A stretch of 64,000 nucleotides of DNA from Salinibacterium sp. G-O1. Its GTDB lineage: Bacteria > Actinomycetota > Actinomycetes > Actinomycetales > Microbacteriaceae. The stretch lies in the NCBI RefSeq assembly GCF_030063305.1, contig NZ_JASISV010000001.1, positions 1,054,001 to 1,118,000 on the forward strand, in the 5' to 3' direction. Below are positions 8,773-18,260 of the stretch, piece after piece. Position numbers and translations under genes: made by a program. Within the stretch, counting starts at the first letter, position 1. Each line of letters starts with the position of its first letter. A model generated the notes under the pieces. It saw only the letters and a program-made list of their open reading frames with translations. It had not been told where the DNA came from and ran no database searches.

Positions 8773-10092
8773 CTAGGCGGAAGTGCTCGCTGCCGCCGTG
8801 ATGCTGCGGGCTGCATCGAACCCGAGCTGGAGGTCGGCCTTCAGGTCTTCGATATTCTCGATTCCCACTGACAGACGGATGAGACCGGGGGTCACGCCCG
8901 TCGTGAGCTGCTGCTCGGGGGTGAGCTGCGAGTGGGTCGTCGAGGCCGGGTGGATGATCAGGCTGCGCACGTCGCCGATGTTGGCGAGGTGGCTGAATAG
9001 CTCGACATTCTCAACGACGGCGCGGCCGGCATTGACCCCGCCCTTGAGCTCGAACGAGACGACAGCGCCGACGCCCTGGGGCGCGTACTTGTTGGCGGCG
9101 GCGTACCAGGGGCTCGACGGCAGCCCCGAGTAGTTGACCGATGCGACGTCGTCGTGATTCTCGAGCCATTCGGCGATGTGCTGAGCGTTCTGTACGTGGC
9201 GCTCGATGCGAAGGCTGAGGGTTTCGATGCCCTGAATGATGGCGAACGAGCTGTCGGGGGAGAGCGCAGCGCCGGTGTCGCGCAAAATGGTGACGCGCGC
9301 TTTGATGACGAAGGCGATCGCGTCACCGAGAACCGTGGTGTAGCTGGCCCCGTGGTAGCTCGGGTCAGGCTCGGTCAGTCCGGGGAACTTGTCAGCGTTT
9401 GCCGCCCACGGGAACCTGCCGCCGTCGACGATGACGCCCGCGATGACGGTTCCGTGCCCGCCGAGGAACTTCGTCGCCGAGTGCACGACGATGTCTGCCC
9501 CGAATTCGAACGGGCGAATCAGGTATGGCGTCGCGATCGTGTTGTCGACGATGAGCGGGAGGTCGTTCTCGTGAGCCACCGCGGCAACACTCTCGATGTC
9601 GAGGATGTTGATTTTCGGGTTACCGATGGTCTCGGCAAAGAACAGCTTCGTGTTCGGCCGAACGGCGGCCGCCCACTCGGCGGCGTCATCCTGATCTTCA
9701 ACGAAGGTGACCTCGATGCCCAGCTTGCTGAGGGTGTACTTGAACAGGTTGTAGGTTCCGCCGTAGATCGAGGATGACGACACGATGTGGTCGCCAGCGC
9801 CCGCGATGTTGAGCACGGCGTAGGTGATCGCCGATGATCCGGATGCCACGGCGAGGGCTGCCGTACCGCCCTCGAGTGCTGCGACCCGCTGCTCGAGAAC
9901 GTCGGTGGTCGGGTTCATCAGTCGCGTGTAGATGTTGCCGAACTCCGCCAGCGCGAAGAGGTTCTGTGCATGCTCGGTGCTGTTGAAGACGTATGACGTC
10001 GTCTTGTAGATCGGCGTCGCGCGAGCGTTCGTGGTCGGGTCGGGCTTCGCCCCGGAATGGATCTGCTTTGTCTCGAACTTCCAGTCACTCAT
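8773..10092 (-). CDS. metY: O-acetylhomoserine sulfhydrylase (bifunctional OAH/OAS type)
   Basis: PLP enzyme of 439 residues of the Cys/Met-metabolism family; it replaces acetate on O-acetylhomoserine with sulfide to give homocysteine. The N-terminal FETKQIHSG, the phosphate-binding ASGSSAITY and the PLP lysine in [11 protein letters not shown] (Lys208) are present, along with the long C-terminal [15 protein letters not shown] segment. The frame is open to 10191, but ATG 10092 follows GAAGGAGA and starts the conserved MSDWKFET. It is upstream of metX on the same strand, divergent from an MFS gene. An 18-base dyad sits 27 to 44 bases before the start codon. Confidence 0.95.
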   Translation of the reverse strand: MSDWKFETKQIHSGAKPDPTTNARATPIYKTTSYVFNSTEHAQNLFALAEFGNIYTRLMNPTTDVLEQRVAALEGGTAALAVASGSSAITYAVLNIAGAGDHIVSSSSIYGGTYNLFKYTLSKLGIEVTFVEDQDDAAEWAAAVRPNTKLFFAETIGNPKINILDIESVAAVAHENDLPLIVDNTIATPYLIRPFEFGADIVVHSATKFLGGHGTVIAGVIVDGGRFPWAANADKFPGLTEPDPSYHGASYTTVLGDAIAFVIKARVTILRDTGAALSPDSSFAIIQGIETLSLRIERHVQNAQHIAEWLENHDDVASVNYSGLPSSPWYAAANKYAPQGVGAVVSFELKGGVNAGRAVVENVELFSHLANIGDVRSLIIHPASTTHSQLTPEQQLTTGVTPGLIRLSVGIENIEDLKADLQLGFDAARSITAAASTSA

Positions 10093-10118
10093 CGGGTCTC
10101 CTTCGAACTGCACGGGGC

Positions 10119-10176
10119 GCAGGATCGTGATCCTGCATCGTGGAAGGAGCTTACGTTCGGGAATCCCGTGCGGCAA
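10119..10176 (-). promoter_or_regulatory. metY promoter with downstream dyad operator candidate
   Basis: On the minus strand TTGCCG (10176-10171) and TAAGCT (10153-10148) are separated by 17 bases, a plausible -35/-10 pair. Immediately after the expected transcription start lies GCAGGATC-GT-GATCCTGC (10119-10136), eight-base perfect arms around a two-base centre. The loop is too small for an RNA hairpin, so it is more likely a DNA-binding site. The divergent interval 10093-10389 holds no other gene that I can support and no recognisable SAM riboswitch. Confidence 0.5.
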
Positions 10177-10389
10177 CAGTCGGTGAAACACGACGTAACG
10201 AAGGGAACGGGTTCAGAGCGAGTAGTCGTGCGAGAGTAGTTCGGTGCTGTGCGCCGAGGATGAGCACATCGCCGAACTGAGCGCGACGGTAACTATCCCG
10301 AACGACAGATCCATGGCATCGCCCCGGCCGGGGTCGCGATGCATGTCCGCAATCATTGACGACCACAGCAGCAGGAAGAGCGAAAAGCC

Positions 10390-11973
10390 ATGAACGATTC
10401 CGCACCCATTGACGCACCCGAGGTCGCTGGCGCCCCCGCCGGCCGACCGATCTGGACAGCGCCAAAGGGAGTCAGCGACAAGCGCACGTGGGCATCGCTC
10501 GCCGTGCTGCTGGTGGGCCTGTTCATGTCGCTGCTCGACACCACCATCGTGAATGTCGCTCTGCCGTCGATCCGCGACAGCATCAATGCAGACGAGGCAA
10601 CGCTGGCCTGGATCATCTCCGGCTATGCCCTCGCTTTCGGTCTCGTGCTCATCCCGGCCGGCCGCGTCGGCGACCGGATTGGCCACAAGTGGGTCTTCAT
10701 CGCCGGACTCGCGCTCTTCACGGCCGCGAGTGTCTTCGCGGGCGTCGCCCAGGACTCGACACAGCTCATCGTTGCGAGGGTGCTGCAGGGCATCGGTGGC
10801 GGAATCTTCTTTCCCCCGGTGACGGCATTCATCCAACTGCTGTTCCCTCCAATGAAGCGAGGAAAGGCCTTCGCGATTCTTGGCGCAGTGTTGGGGGTTT
10901 CCTCCGCGCTCGGCCCTGTCGTCGGCGGTCTGCTCATCGAGGCCTTCGGGGAACAGAGCGGGTGGCGCTACATCTTCTTCGTGAATCTGCCGATCGGCGT
11001 CGGAGGGCTCATCGCCGCAGCGATCGTGCTGCCGAAACTTGCGCCGGGTCTGAAAACGACGATGGACCTGTTCGGACTGCTGCTGCTCGCCGGCTCGCTC
11101 GTGGCCATCCTCGTGCCGCTGATCCAGGGCCAGGAGGAGGGTTGGCCGCTCTGGACGTACCTCTCCATCGGTGGCGGACTAATGCTTCTCTTCCTGTTCG
11201 CGCTGTGGGAGAGGCGATTGGCCTCTCGCGGGAGGTCGCCACTGGTGCCACCCCACCTTTACTCGCACGCCGCGTTCACCGGGGGCACGATTCTCGCGCT
11301 CGTCTACTTCGCGGCCTTCACCAGCATTTTCTTCACGATTTCGCTGCTGTGGCAGGCGGGCCTCGGTCACACCGCGCTCGAGTCGGGGCTCGTGTCGATC
11401 CCGTTCGCGATCGGAAGCATCGTCGGAGCCTCGCAGAGTGACCGCGTGGCCGTGATGCTTGGCAGGGGAGTGCTCGTGCTCGGCGCATCCATGGTGCTTG
11501 CTGGCCTTGTCTCGCTGTGGCTCATCCTTCTGACTGTGCCGGGCAGCGACCTCACAAGCTGGACGCTGCTCGGTCCGTTGGCGGTCGCCGGCCTCGGCAG
11601 CGGCTTCTTCATCGCGCCGAACAACCGGTTCATTGTGGCCACTGTCGACACCTCGGAGGCGGGTGCCGCCAGCGGTGTAATCGGCACGATGCAGCGGATC
11701 GGCAGCGCCATCGGAATCGCAGTGGTGTCGAGTGTGCTCTTCGGGGTCACCGATCTGGCAGGCGTTGGCGGAGAGATCAAGCAGAAGGTCGCGGCAGCCC
11801 TGGAAGCTGGCACCTACGCCAGCCCCGAGCTCGCCGGGGAGGCGATCTCGAAGATCGTCCTGGAGGCGCATTTCATGGAGGGCGCGACCGTCGCCATGTT
11901 CGTCAGCGCCATGTTCGCAGTCGCCGCCCTCGCTCTGGTGTTCACGCTGCCAAAACGAGTGCAGCTGCACTAG
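10390..11973 (+). CDS. MFS multidrug transporter, DHA2 (EmrB/QacA-like)
   Basis: Fourteen-helix transporter of 527 residues. Helix 1 carries LDTTIVNVALPSI, the loop 2-3 motif is AGRVGDRIGHKWVF, and antiporter motif C appears as LGVSSALGPVVGGLL near helix 5. A hydrophilic N-terminal tail of about 30 residues precedes helix 1. Members of this family export drugs, dyes or lipids by proton exchange; the substrate is unknown. The start ATG 10390 has GGAAGAG about 12 bases upstream. It diverges from metY and converges with the acyltransferase gene. Confidence 0.88.
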   Translation: MNDSAPIDAPEVAGAPAGRPIWTAPKGVSDKRTWASLAVLLVGLFMSLLDTTIVNVALPSIRDSINADEATLAWIISGYALAFGLVLIPAGRVGDRIGHKWVFIAGLALFTAASVFAGVAQDSTQLIVARVLQGIGGGIFFPPVTAFIQLLFPPMKRGKAFAILGAVLGVSSALGPVVGGLLIEAFGEQSGWRYIFFVNLPIGVGGLIAAAIVLPKLAPGLKTTMDLFGLLLLAGSLVAILVPLIQGQEEGWPLWTYLSIGGGLMLLFLFALWERRLASRGRSPLVPPHLYSHAAFTGGTILALVYFAAFTSIFFTISLLWQAGLGHTALESGLVSIPFAIGSIVGASQSDRVAVMLGRGVLVLGASMVLAGLVSLWLILLTVPGSDLTSWTLLGPLAVAGLGSGFFIAPNNRFIVATVDTSEAGAASGVIGTMQRIGSAIGIAVVSSVLFGVTDLAGVGGEIKQKVAAALEAGTYASPELAGEAISKIVLEAHFMEGATVAMFVSAMFAVAALALVFTLPKRVQLH

Positions 11974-11985
11974 CCCGCGACCGGG

Positions 11986-13059
11986 TCAGGACTTGAGGCC
12001 CTCTTTGTCGACAAATAGCCACGCGGCCCGCGGCTCGACCAGCGGCCGGAAGATCCTCCGCACGATGGGGGTGCCGAGGACGAGCGCGATCACGATCCCC
12101 GCGAGGATCATCCCGGGAAGCAGGAGCGCCGGTGGGTCGTCACCCTTGAGCAGGTCAGACTGGCGAAGGGGATACAACACAAACGTGTGCAGCAGGTAGA
12201 TGTACATCGTCGCCTGGCCCCACGCGGTGATGGCGGTGTTGCGGCGCGGGATCAGCACGATGAAAGCGGCGATGAGAATGGTGGTCAGCACAATCCCCCC
12301 GAGCCTCACTGCGCCCGCCCACCACACGGTTGCGTCCATCCCGGAATATGAGTCGTCATAGAAGAACCAGTGATGGAGCGAGATCGCCTTGAACTCTTTG
12401 ACGTTCAGGACGATCACCGCGATCCACACTCCGAACACGAGCACGGCACCGCCGCGGATCCACAGGCTCGCGCGCGCGGTCGCGTCGTTCCATCGATCGA
12501 TGAAGCCCCACCCCTTCAGCTGCCACCCGAGCACGAAGAAGGGGAGGATGCCGATGGCGCGCGACAGCGAAAAGGTACTGTCCACGTTGCTGAAGTACCC
12601 AACGCCGATGGAGAGAACCACCGACAGCAGGAGCGGAAATCGGACGAGCGCGAGGTAGGGCAGAACGAGCCGGAAGATGGCCAGCGCGAGCAGGAACCAC
12701 AGGGTCCAGCTGGCTTTCGTCGGGTTAAAGTCCTGACTCCCCGTGACAACGAACTGCACCACGGTCCAGATCGCTTCCATGATGAAATACGGCAGCAGGA
12801 TGTCGGTGAGCACCCTCTTCATCTGGGAGGCGTTGGGTGGCCCGGGCTTTGAAAAATAGCCGCTGATCACGGCAAATGCCGGCATGTGGAACGAGTAGAT
12901 GAGTAGGTAGACGACGTAGGCGCTGTCGGAGGCGCCGGTGAGCCGCTGGATGCTGTGACCGACGACCACGAGGGTTACCGCGAGAAACCGGGCGTTGTCC
13001 CACATCGGCACGCGCTTCTTCGTTGTGGAAGCAGGGATCACGGGGGCTGAGGTCGTCAC
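11986..13059 (-). CDS. acyltransferase family 3 membrane protein
   Basis: Polytopic membrane protein of 357 residues with about ten helices. The N-terminal WDNARFLAVTLVVVGHSIQ contains the conserved Arg and His of the acyltransferase-3 family, and FHMPAFAVISGYF follows in helix 2. Relatives O-acetylate sugars or cell-envelope polysaccharides on the outer face. GTG 13059 is chosen because TACTGT lies seven bases upstream; GTG 13068 would sit inside that -10 element. It diverges from the SDR gene across only 32 bases. Confidence 0.8.
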   Translation of the reverse strand: MTTSAPVIPASTTKKRVPMWDNARFLAVTLVVVGHSIQRLTGASDSAYVVYLLIYSFHMPAFAVISGYFSKPGPPNASQMKRVLTDILLPYFIMEAIWTVVQFVVTGSQDFNPTKASWTLWFLLALAIFRLVLPYLALVRFPLLLSVVLSIGVGYFSNVDSTFSLSRAIGILPFFVLGWQLKGWGFIDRWNDATARASLWIRGGAVLVFGVWIAVIVLNVKEFKAISLHHWFFYDDSYSGMDATVWWAGAVRLGGIVLTTILIAAFIVLIPRRNTAITAWGQATMYIYLLHTFVLYPLRQSDLLKGDDPPALLLPGMILAGIVIALVLGTPIVRRIFRPLVEPRAAWLFVDKEGLKS

Positions 13060-13091
13060 CCAACCCACAGTAGCCGCGCTACTTTTATTCC

Positions 13092-13901
13092 ATGACTTCT
13101 GTGACCGATTCTGCCGCGCCCGAATCCACCACGACCAGACGTGCCGTCGTCACCGGGGCGAGTTCCGGCATCGGCGCAGCCACCGTCCGCCTGCTTCGCA
13201 AGCACGGCTGGGACGTCGTCGGCGTCGCCAGGCGTGCCGACCGGCTTGAGGCGCTCGCCGCCGAAACCGGCGCAGATGTCTTCGTCGCCGACGTCACAGT
13301 CCAGAGCGATGTGGATGCCCTGCGCGACTTTCTCGCGGCGCTCGGGCCGATCCACGCCCTGGTCAACAACGCGGGCGGCGCGCTGGGGCTCGAGAGTGTC
13401 GAGTCGAGCGACGCGGACGACTGGATCCGCATGTTCGATGTGAACGTGGTCGGGGTCAAGAGGGTCACGAGCGCGCTGTTGCCGCTGCTGCGGGCCGCCG
13501 TGGTGCCGGGCGCGAGTGCCGACATCCTCACCGTCACCTCGATCGCCGGTCACCTCGCCTACGAGGGTGGCGGAGGCTACGTCGCAGCCAAGCACGCGGT
13601 CGCATCCATGGTCGCCATCTTGAGGCTCGAACTGGCGGGGGAACCGATCCGGGTCACCGAAATCGCGCCGGGCATGGTGCACACCGACGAGTTCTCTCTT
13701 GTTCGCTTCGGAGGCGACCAGGCGAAGGCCGATGCCGTCTACGACAACGTTCCGAACCCGCTGTACGCAGAGGACATCGCCGTGGCAATGGTGCACATGC
13801 TCGAACTGCCGTTCTATGTGAACCTCGACCTCGTCACGATCAAGCCCGTTGCCCAGGCCGCGCCGCACAAGGTGATCAGGGGAGAGCTGAAGCCCCGGTG
13901 A
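13092..13901 (+). CDS. SDR-family NADP-dependent oxidoreductase (YdfG-like)
   Basis: Classical short-chain dehydrogenase of 269 residues. The Rossmann motif is TGASSGIG, the structural motif NNAGG, and the catalytic pair YVAAKHA gives Tyr and Lys. The Arg residues after strand 2 (VARRADRL) favour NADP(H). Sequence flavour is closest to 3-hydroxy-acid / serine dehydrogenases of the YdfG type; the substrate is inferred only. TACTTT (13080-13085) lies six bases before ATG, so the transcript is probably leaderless. The 3' end overlaps the convergent MFS gene by 26 bases. Confidence 0.87.
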   Translation: MTSVTDSAAPESTTTRRAVVTGASSGIGAATVRLLRKHGWDVVGVARRADRLEALAAETGADVFVADVTVQSDVDALRDFLAALGPIHALVNNAGGALGLESVESSDADDWIRMFDVNVVGVKRVTSALLPLLRAAVVPGASADILTVTSIAGHLAYEGGGGYVAAKHAVASMVAILRLELAGEPIRVTEIAPGMVHTDEFSLVRFGGDQAKADAVYDNVPNPLYAEDIAVAMVHMLELPFYVNLDLVTIKPVAQAAPHKVIRGELKPR

Positions 13902-15369
13902 CCTCGCCCGGCTCGAGGGCGTCGTCGATGTCGGCGAACGCGAGCTTCGGCACCAGAAACAGCAGCACGGCCGCAACCAGCGCGCCAACGCCGCAGATCG
14001 CCCACACCGTCATGTAGCCCATCAGGCTTGATGCGGTGCTTCCGATCACGGTGACGGCGCCCATCGCGAGCACGATCCCGAAGATGGCCGAGGCGAACGA
14101 ACCGCCGATGGTCTTCGTCGTATTGGTGAGCGCGGCGGCAATGCCGGTCTGCCCTGGTGGGGCGGCGGCTGCGGCCGCGGCCGGCATGGCCCCGACGAGA
14201 GCGCCAGAACCGATCCCGGCGATGAACATGTTGATGAAGACCTGATACGTCTCCAGGTGGAACGGGATGAACAGCAGGTATCCGGCCGCCACGAAGAACG
14301 CCGCGATGATCAGCGCGAACCTGGGGGAGCGTAAGCGGGATACCAGCGGGAAGAGCAGTGCCCCGCCGATCATGGAGATCAGATACACGCCGATCAGGGT
14401 GGATCGGTCGGTGGAGTCGAGACCCAGGCCGTATCCGTTCGACGGATCCGTGCCCGCGTATGCGCTCAGCGGAGCCTGTGCCCCCAGCAGGCTGATGCCG
14501 ATCAGGAAGGCGGTGAGCTGCACCGGCCACATGTTCGGCTGGGCCAGCACCCGAAGGTCGATAGCCGGGTCTTTCTGCTTCAGCTCGTAGCGGGTGAACG
14601 GGATGAACGTGGCGATTCCCGCGGCGATGAGCAGGTATACCCACCATGCTTCGAGCCCGTTCAACCTGAGGAAGGTCAGCCCCGAAGTGATCAACAGCAG
14701 GCCAATAGTCAGGATGCTGAACCCCACGAAATCGAGGGAACGCCCCGGCAGCGGGGTTGACTCCGGCACGCCGAACAGGATGACGAAGAACACCAGGGTG
14801 ACCGCAATCGCCGGGATCATGAGGGTGACAGGCACGTTCTCGCCGGTCCACCCGAACACCCTGCCGCCCAGAAGCGCGCCGATGATGGCCCCGGCCTCGA
14901 GGGCGACCACGAGGAATCCTGCAGCCTTGCGGGTCTGTGACGCCCCCTTGCCGGTGCGACGCCCCCTGTCGAAGATCAGCGCCACCTCCAGGGGAAGCCA
15001 CACAACATAGAAGCCCTGAAGCGCCCAGGCGATGAGGAACGTCACAAAGTTGTCGGCGAACACCAGTCCCCAGCTCGCCAGGGCCGTCAGCACCGTCGAG
15101 ATGAGCAGGATTTTCTTGTGGCCGTACATGTCGCCGAGTTTGGCGAGGATGGGTACGACGAGGGCCGAGAGCAGCAGCTGCGCTGCCTCGAACCAGTTGA
15201 AGTCTGCGTCTTTGATGCCGAGGTAGGTCACCAGATCGGTGATGAGAGGCACGTAATACCCCTGCAGCACCCCGCTGACGATTTCGACGAGGAAGAGATA
15301 GCCGATCAACCCGAAGGTGATGGCGCCAGCCTTGCCTCGCAGCGCGGACTTCCCCGGAAGAATACTCAT
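13876..15369 (-). CDS. MFS transporter (14-helix type)
   Basis: Transporter of 497 residues with 12 to 14 hydrophobic segments. The loop 2-3 motif appears as AKLGDMYGHKKILL, and the long central linker KQKDPAIDLRVL is typical of EmrB/QacA-like members. An alanine-rich stretch (PAAAAAAAPPGQTG) lies in a late loop. Substrate unknown. ATG 15369 follows TACGAT and exactly six bases, which decides it over ATG 15390. It converges with and overlaps the SDR gene, and its promoter region directly follows the terminator of the esterase gene. Confidence 0.82.
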   Translation of the reverse strand: MSILPGKSALRGKAGAITFGLIGYLFLVEIVSGVLQGYYVPLITDLVTYLGIKDADFNWFEAAQLLLSALVVPILAKLGDMYGHKKILLISTVLTALASWGLVFADNFVTFLIAWALQGFYVVWLPLEVALIFDRGRRTGKGASQTRKAAGFLVVALEAGAIIGALLGGRVFGWTGENVPVTLMIPAIAVTLVFFVILFGVPESTPLPGRSLDFVGFSILTIGLLLITSGLTFLRLNGLEAWWVYLLIAAGIATFIPFTRYELKQKDPAIDLRVLAQPNMWPVQLTAFLIGISLLGAQAPLSAYAGTDPSNGYGLGLDSTDRSTLIGVYLISMIGGALLFPLVSRLRSPRFALIIAAFFVAAGYLLFIPFHLETYQVFINMFIAGIGSGALVGAMPAAAAAAAPPGQTGIAAALTNTTKTIGGSFASAIFGIVLAMGAVTVIGSTASSLMGYMTVWAICGVGALVAAVLLFLVPKLAFADIDDALEPGEVTGASALP

Positions 15370-15396
15370 GAACGGATCGTAGTGCCTCATCGGTGA

Positions 15397-15451
15397 AGGA
15401 AAAGGTCGACCCTGCCGAAGCCACGACGGTGGCGTTCGGCAGGGTCGACCT
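15397..15451 (-). terminator. strong intrinsic terminator of the esterase gene
   Basis: Seventeen-base perfect arms (15403-15419 and 15435-15451, core GGTCGACCCTGCCGAA) enclose a second five-base stem GCCAC/GTGGC with a GACG loop. On the minus strand the stem is followed by TTTTCC. It begins 14 bases past the esterase stop codon. Confidence 0.85.
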
Positions 15452-15465
15452 CGTGAGCTCGGCTA

Positions 15466-18060
15466 TCAGGCCGTGCGGCGTCGTCTCGTCAGCACGAGGG
15501 CGGCGCCCAGGAGCAGCAGAATCGAGCCGAGGGCGAGCACCGGCGCGACCACGCCGCCCGTGTAGGCGAGCGATGGATCGGTGACAGAGCCATCAGCCGC
15601 AACCGTGATCGCGACCCAGCCGATGACCACGCCGGCGCTGTCCTGCACGGCCACTCGGTGCGTTCCCGCCGCGATGTTCGCCGGGAGGGTGGCCGAGATG
15701 GTGCCGTTGGACGCCACGAGCTGCCATCCGCCAAGGCTCACCGGTGCGGAGTAAACGAACGCGGCGACGTAATCACCTGCGTGGTCGCGGGCCATGGTGA
15801 TGGTGAACGACTGGCCCGGTGTGAGAGTCGAGTCGCTCACCGAGATGAGCCCCTCCGTCTCCGGGGTTAGGCTCGATTCGCCAGCGGCAACCGGGGGAGT
15901 GGACGGGGCGCCCTTGGGCACCTCGAATGATCCGGTCTTGCTGATGTTGCCCGCAAGGTCGACCGCGCGGAAACGCACCGAGGCGGCATCCGAGGAGAAG
16001 ACCAGCGGCTCCGTGTACGCCACGAAGTCGCCGTCCCCGAGCGAGTACTCGACCCGATCGACCCCCGAGAGCGCGTCGGTCCCGGTGAGGCTGAGCGTGC
16101 GCGCCGTCAGGGACGCGGTCACAGCCGGTGCCGTGGAGTCGCGGTTGACCGAAGCGCTGGCCTGGCCGACATTGCCCGCGGCATCCGTCGCCCTGACCTC
16201 AACGGTGAATTTGCCGTCGGTGTCGATCGCGATCGGTGCCGTGTACGCAGACCAGGCCGCCGAGCCGATGCGGTACTCCGCCCGCGGTGCTGAATCGGTC
16301 TCGTCGGCGATCGTCGCGGTAACCGTGGCGTTCGTGGTGACCCAGCCGTTGACGTTTGCTGCCGGTGTGACGGCCAGCGTCACGGTCGGCGCCACGGCGT
16401 CTTCAACGAGACCCTCAGCCCTGAAGTGATCCGAGTGCAGCCCGAATGACCGGGAGATCTTCGGCAGCCAGCACGCGTCACTGTGGTTGCCTTCCGGGTA
16501 CACCTCCCAGGTGTGAGCGACTGACTTCCCCGTCAGCACGGCGTCCATCGAGCGTGCTGCGTCGTCGAAACGATATTCGTCGAACTCGCACGCGTCGAAG
16601 TACAGGCTGTAGTGATTCAGCTGCTCCGCGGTCATGGCCGTCGCTTGCGCAATGGGCGTCAGGCCGTACGGCGTGTAGCTGAGCGAACCGATGTGTGTTG
16701 CGATCGAGGTGAACTTGTCCGGGTTGCCGAATCCGATCGAGAAGGCACCGAATCCGCCCATCGACACGCCACTGAGAGCGCGGAAGTTCGCGTCGTCGAT
16801 CGTGCGGTACTCGGAATCGACCTGCGGCATCATCTCCTGCAGGAACATGCTGCGCCACGGGTCGCTCGAAGTGTCTGAGTACCAGAGGGACTCACCGTCG
16901 GGCATGATCACGATGGATTCGGCGAGACCGCCGGTCGTGTACAGCTCGTCGAGCTTCGTGCCGAAGTCGCGCGGTTCCCACTCCTTGCTTCCGCCGTTGA
17001 CACCGTGCAGCAGGTACACCGTGGGGTAGGTGCGGGTCGGTTCTGAGTAGTACGACGGAGGCAGGTACACCTGGTAGCTGCGTCGCTTGCCTTCCAAAGA
17101 GGAGTTGACGAAGTCGCCGAAGAACCGCGAGTGGTTGCCCAGCTCGAGGTTTGTGGATGGATCGACGACAAGGAACTGCTGGGTCTTCGGCTGGAACAGG
17201 TACGGTACGCCGTCCTTCGTGCCGGAAATCGTGCGGTTCGTGTCGACCACGAGGCCCGTCGAGTTCACGACAACTTCGACCTCGGAGTCCTGAAGGTTGA
17301 GTGTTCCGGATTGCTCCACCCACGACCGCAGTTCGCGCTCTCGACGATCCTTGTCGCGTCCGTCGTGGTTGTAGTCGGCGCCGAGGGTGGACAGGTAGGC
17401 ATCCACGTCACCGGCAGCAAGTGCGGCCTTCTGGGCCGCGAGCAGGGCAGTCACAGCGTCAACCTGGGCGGAGCTTGCCGGGTCGCCCACGATGCCGTAC
17501 ACGTTCTCGCGCACTGCATCTTTGGAGAAGATGCCGACGGGGCCCTTGTACCAACCGCCTCCACCGCTCATGTCATACAGCCGCACGGCGAGAGTGTTCT
17601 CACCGCCGAAGACGGGTGCGGCTGCCGGCACCGGGTAGAGGCGCTTCTCGAACCACTGGCTCTTCGCATTGGGGGGCATGACTCCCGAACTGCCGATGAG
17701 CACACCGTTGAGGTAGGCCTCATCGACGTCGTCGAGGAACCCCAGCGAAGCGACGAGGTTGGTGCCCTCGGCTTGTGCGGGCAGATCGAAGGTCAAGCGG
17801 TACCAGGCAAATCCGTCGTAGCTGACGAACGGGCTTCCGTCGCCGGGAACCTGGATGCTGGACCAGCCGCTGTCATCGAAGGCCGGGTCAGCGTAGGTGG
17901 GGTCGTCACCCAGGGTGAATTGCCACGATCCCTCGAGATCTATGGACACGGAATTCTCAGCGGCAGCGGCGGGGGCCACTCCCACTACCAGGCCGGCGCT
18001 CGCGAGCACCGTCACGAGGGCTGCGGCGACGGCCCTCCGAATGGTCGATTGTCTTGTCAT
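15466..18060 (-). CDS. secreted multidomain esterase with LAXTG cell-wall anchor
   Basis: Exported protein of 864 residues. A signal peptide (1-34, ending APAAAAE) leads into a galactose-binding-like beta-sandwich (about 40-190, with SWQFTLGDDP and YLNGVLIGS). A segment resembling SnoaL/NTF2-like folds follows (about 197-310), then an esterase-D / feruloyl-esterase domain (about 325-550) with nucleophile elbow GVSMGGFGAF (Ser433) and a His in EGNHSDACW (His526). Two Ig-like repeats with DAAGN/DLAGN motifs occupy about 555-715. The C-terminus has LAYTG (831-835), a hydrophobic helix and RRRR, the layout for sortase anchoring (class E motif LAXTG). ATG 18060 follows TTGGAG. It is probably repressed by the divergent LacI-type regulator. 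Confidence 0.88.
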   Translation of the reverse strand: MTRQSTIRRAVAAALVTVLASAGLVVGVAPAAAAENSVSIDLEGSWQFTLGDDPTYADPAFDDSGWSSIQVPGDGSPFVSYDGFAWYRLTFDLPAQAEGTNLVASLGFLDDVDEAYLNGVLIGSSGVMPPNAKSQWFEKRLYPVPAAAPVFGGENTLAVRLYDMSGGGGWYKGPVGIFSKDAVRENVYGIVGDPASSAQVDAVTALLAAQKAALAAGDVDAYLSTLGADYNHDGRDKDRRERELRSWVEQSGTLNLQDSEVEVVVNSTGLVVDTNRTISGTKDGVPYLFQPKTQQFLVVDPSTNLELGNHSRFFGDFVNSSLEGKRRSYQVYLPPSYYSEPTRTYPTVYLLHGVNGGSKEWEPRDFGTKLDELYTTGGLAESIVIMPDGESLWYSDTSSDPWRSMFLQEMMPQVDSEYRTIDDANFRALSGVSMGGFGAFSIGFGNPDKFTSIATHIGSLSYTPYGLTPIAQATAMTAEQLNHYSLYFDACEFDEYRFDDAARSMDAVLTGKSVAHTWEVYPEGNHSDACWLPKISRSFGLHSDHFRAEGLVEDAVAPTVTLAVTPAANVNGWVTTNATVTATIADETDSAPRAEYRIGSAAWSAYTAPIAIDTDGKFTVEVRATDAAGNVGQASASVNRDSTAPAVTASLTARTLSLTGTDALSGVDRVEYSLGDGDFVAYTEPLVFSSDAASVRFRAVDLAGNISKTGSFEVPKGAPSTPPVAAGESSLTPETEGLISVSDSTLTPGQSFTITMARDHAGDYVAAFVYSAPVSLGGWQLVASNGTISATLPANIAAGTHRVAVQDSAGVVIGWVAITVAADGSVTDPSLAYTGGVVAPVLALGSILLLLGAALVLTRRRRTA

Positions 18061-18149
18061 TTCTCCAACTTCGTTGTGAGGAGGACCTACGGGGAATGCG
18101 CACTCGGCGTGTGGCTCACGATGCACGATGATGCGGTCGTGGCTGAGGA

Positions 18150-18169
18150 GTCTGTGCACGTGCACAGAC
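18150..18169. promoter_or_regulatory. LacI-family operator O1
   Basis: GTCTGTGCACGTGCACAGAC is a perfect 20-base palindrome with the central CG step usual for LacI-family operators. It is predicted to cover the transcription start of the esterase gene, for which TATTTT at 18184-18179 (minus strand) is the -10 candidate. Confidence 0.85.
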
Positions 18170-18190
18170 GACGCCAAAAAAATACGTGCC

Positions 18191-18210
18191 GTCCGTGCAC
18201 GTTCACAGAC
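18191..18210. promoter_or_regulatory. LacI-family operator O2
   Basis: GTCCGTGCACGTTCACAGAC differs from O1 at two positions only. Its centre is 41 bases from that of O1, close to four helical turns, so two dimers would bind on the same face of DNA. It would cover the -35 region of the esterase promoter. Confidence 0.82.
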
Positions 18211-18260
18211 TATGGATCGCTCTTCGGGGATGTCAACCATCTGAGCGGTACAGTATGTGC

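Noticed and set aside
10093-10389. SAM riboswitch or leader peptide before metY
   Set aside because: I could not find the SAM-I or SAM-IV core on the minus strand. A 33-codon minus-strand ORF (MDLSFG...) has no ribosome-binding site, few Met or Cys codons and ends before the likely promoter.
13814-15424. 536-codon minus-strand ORF overlapping the MFS gene
   Set aside because: It is an Arg/Gly/Pro-rich frame shadow of the MFS gene, without any membrane segment or family motif.
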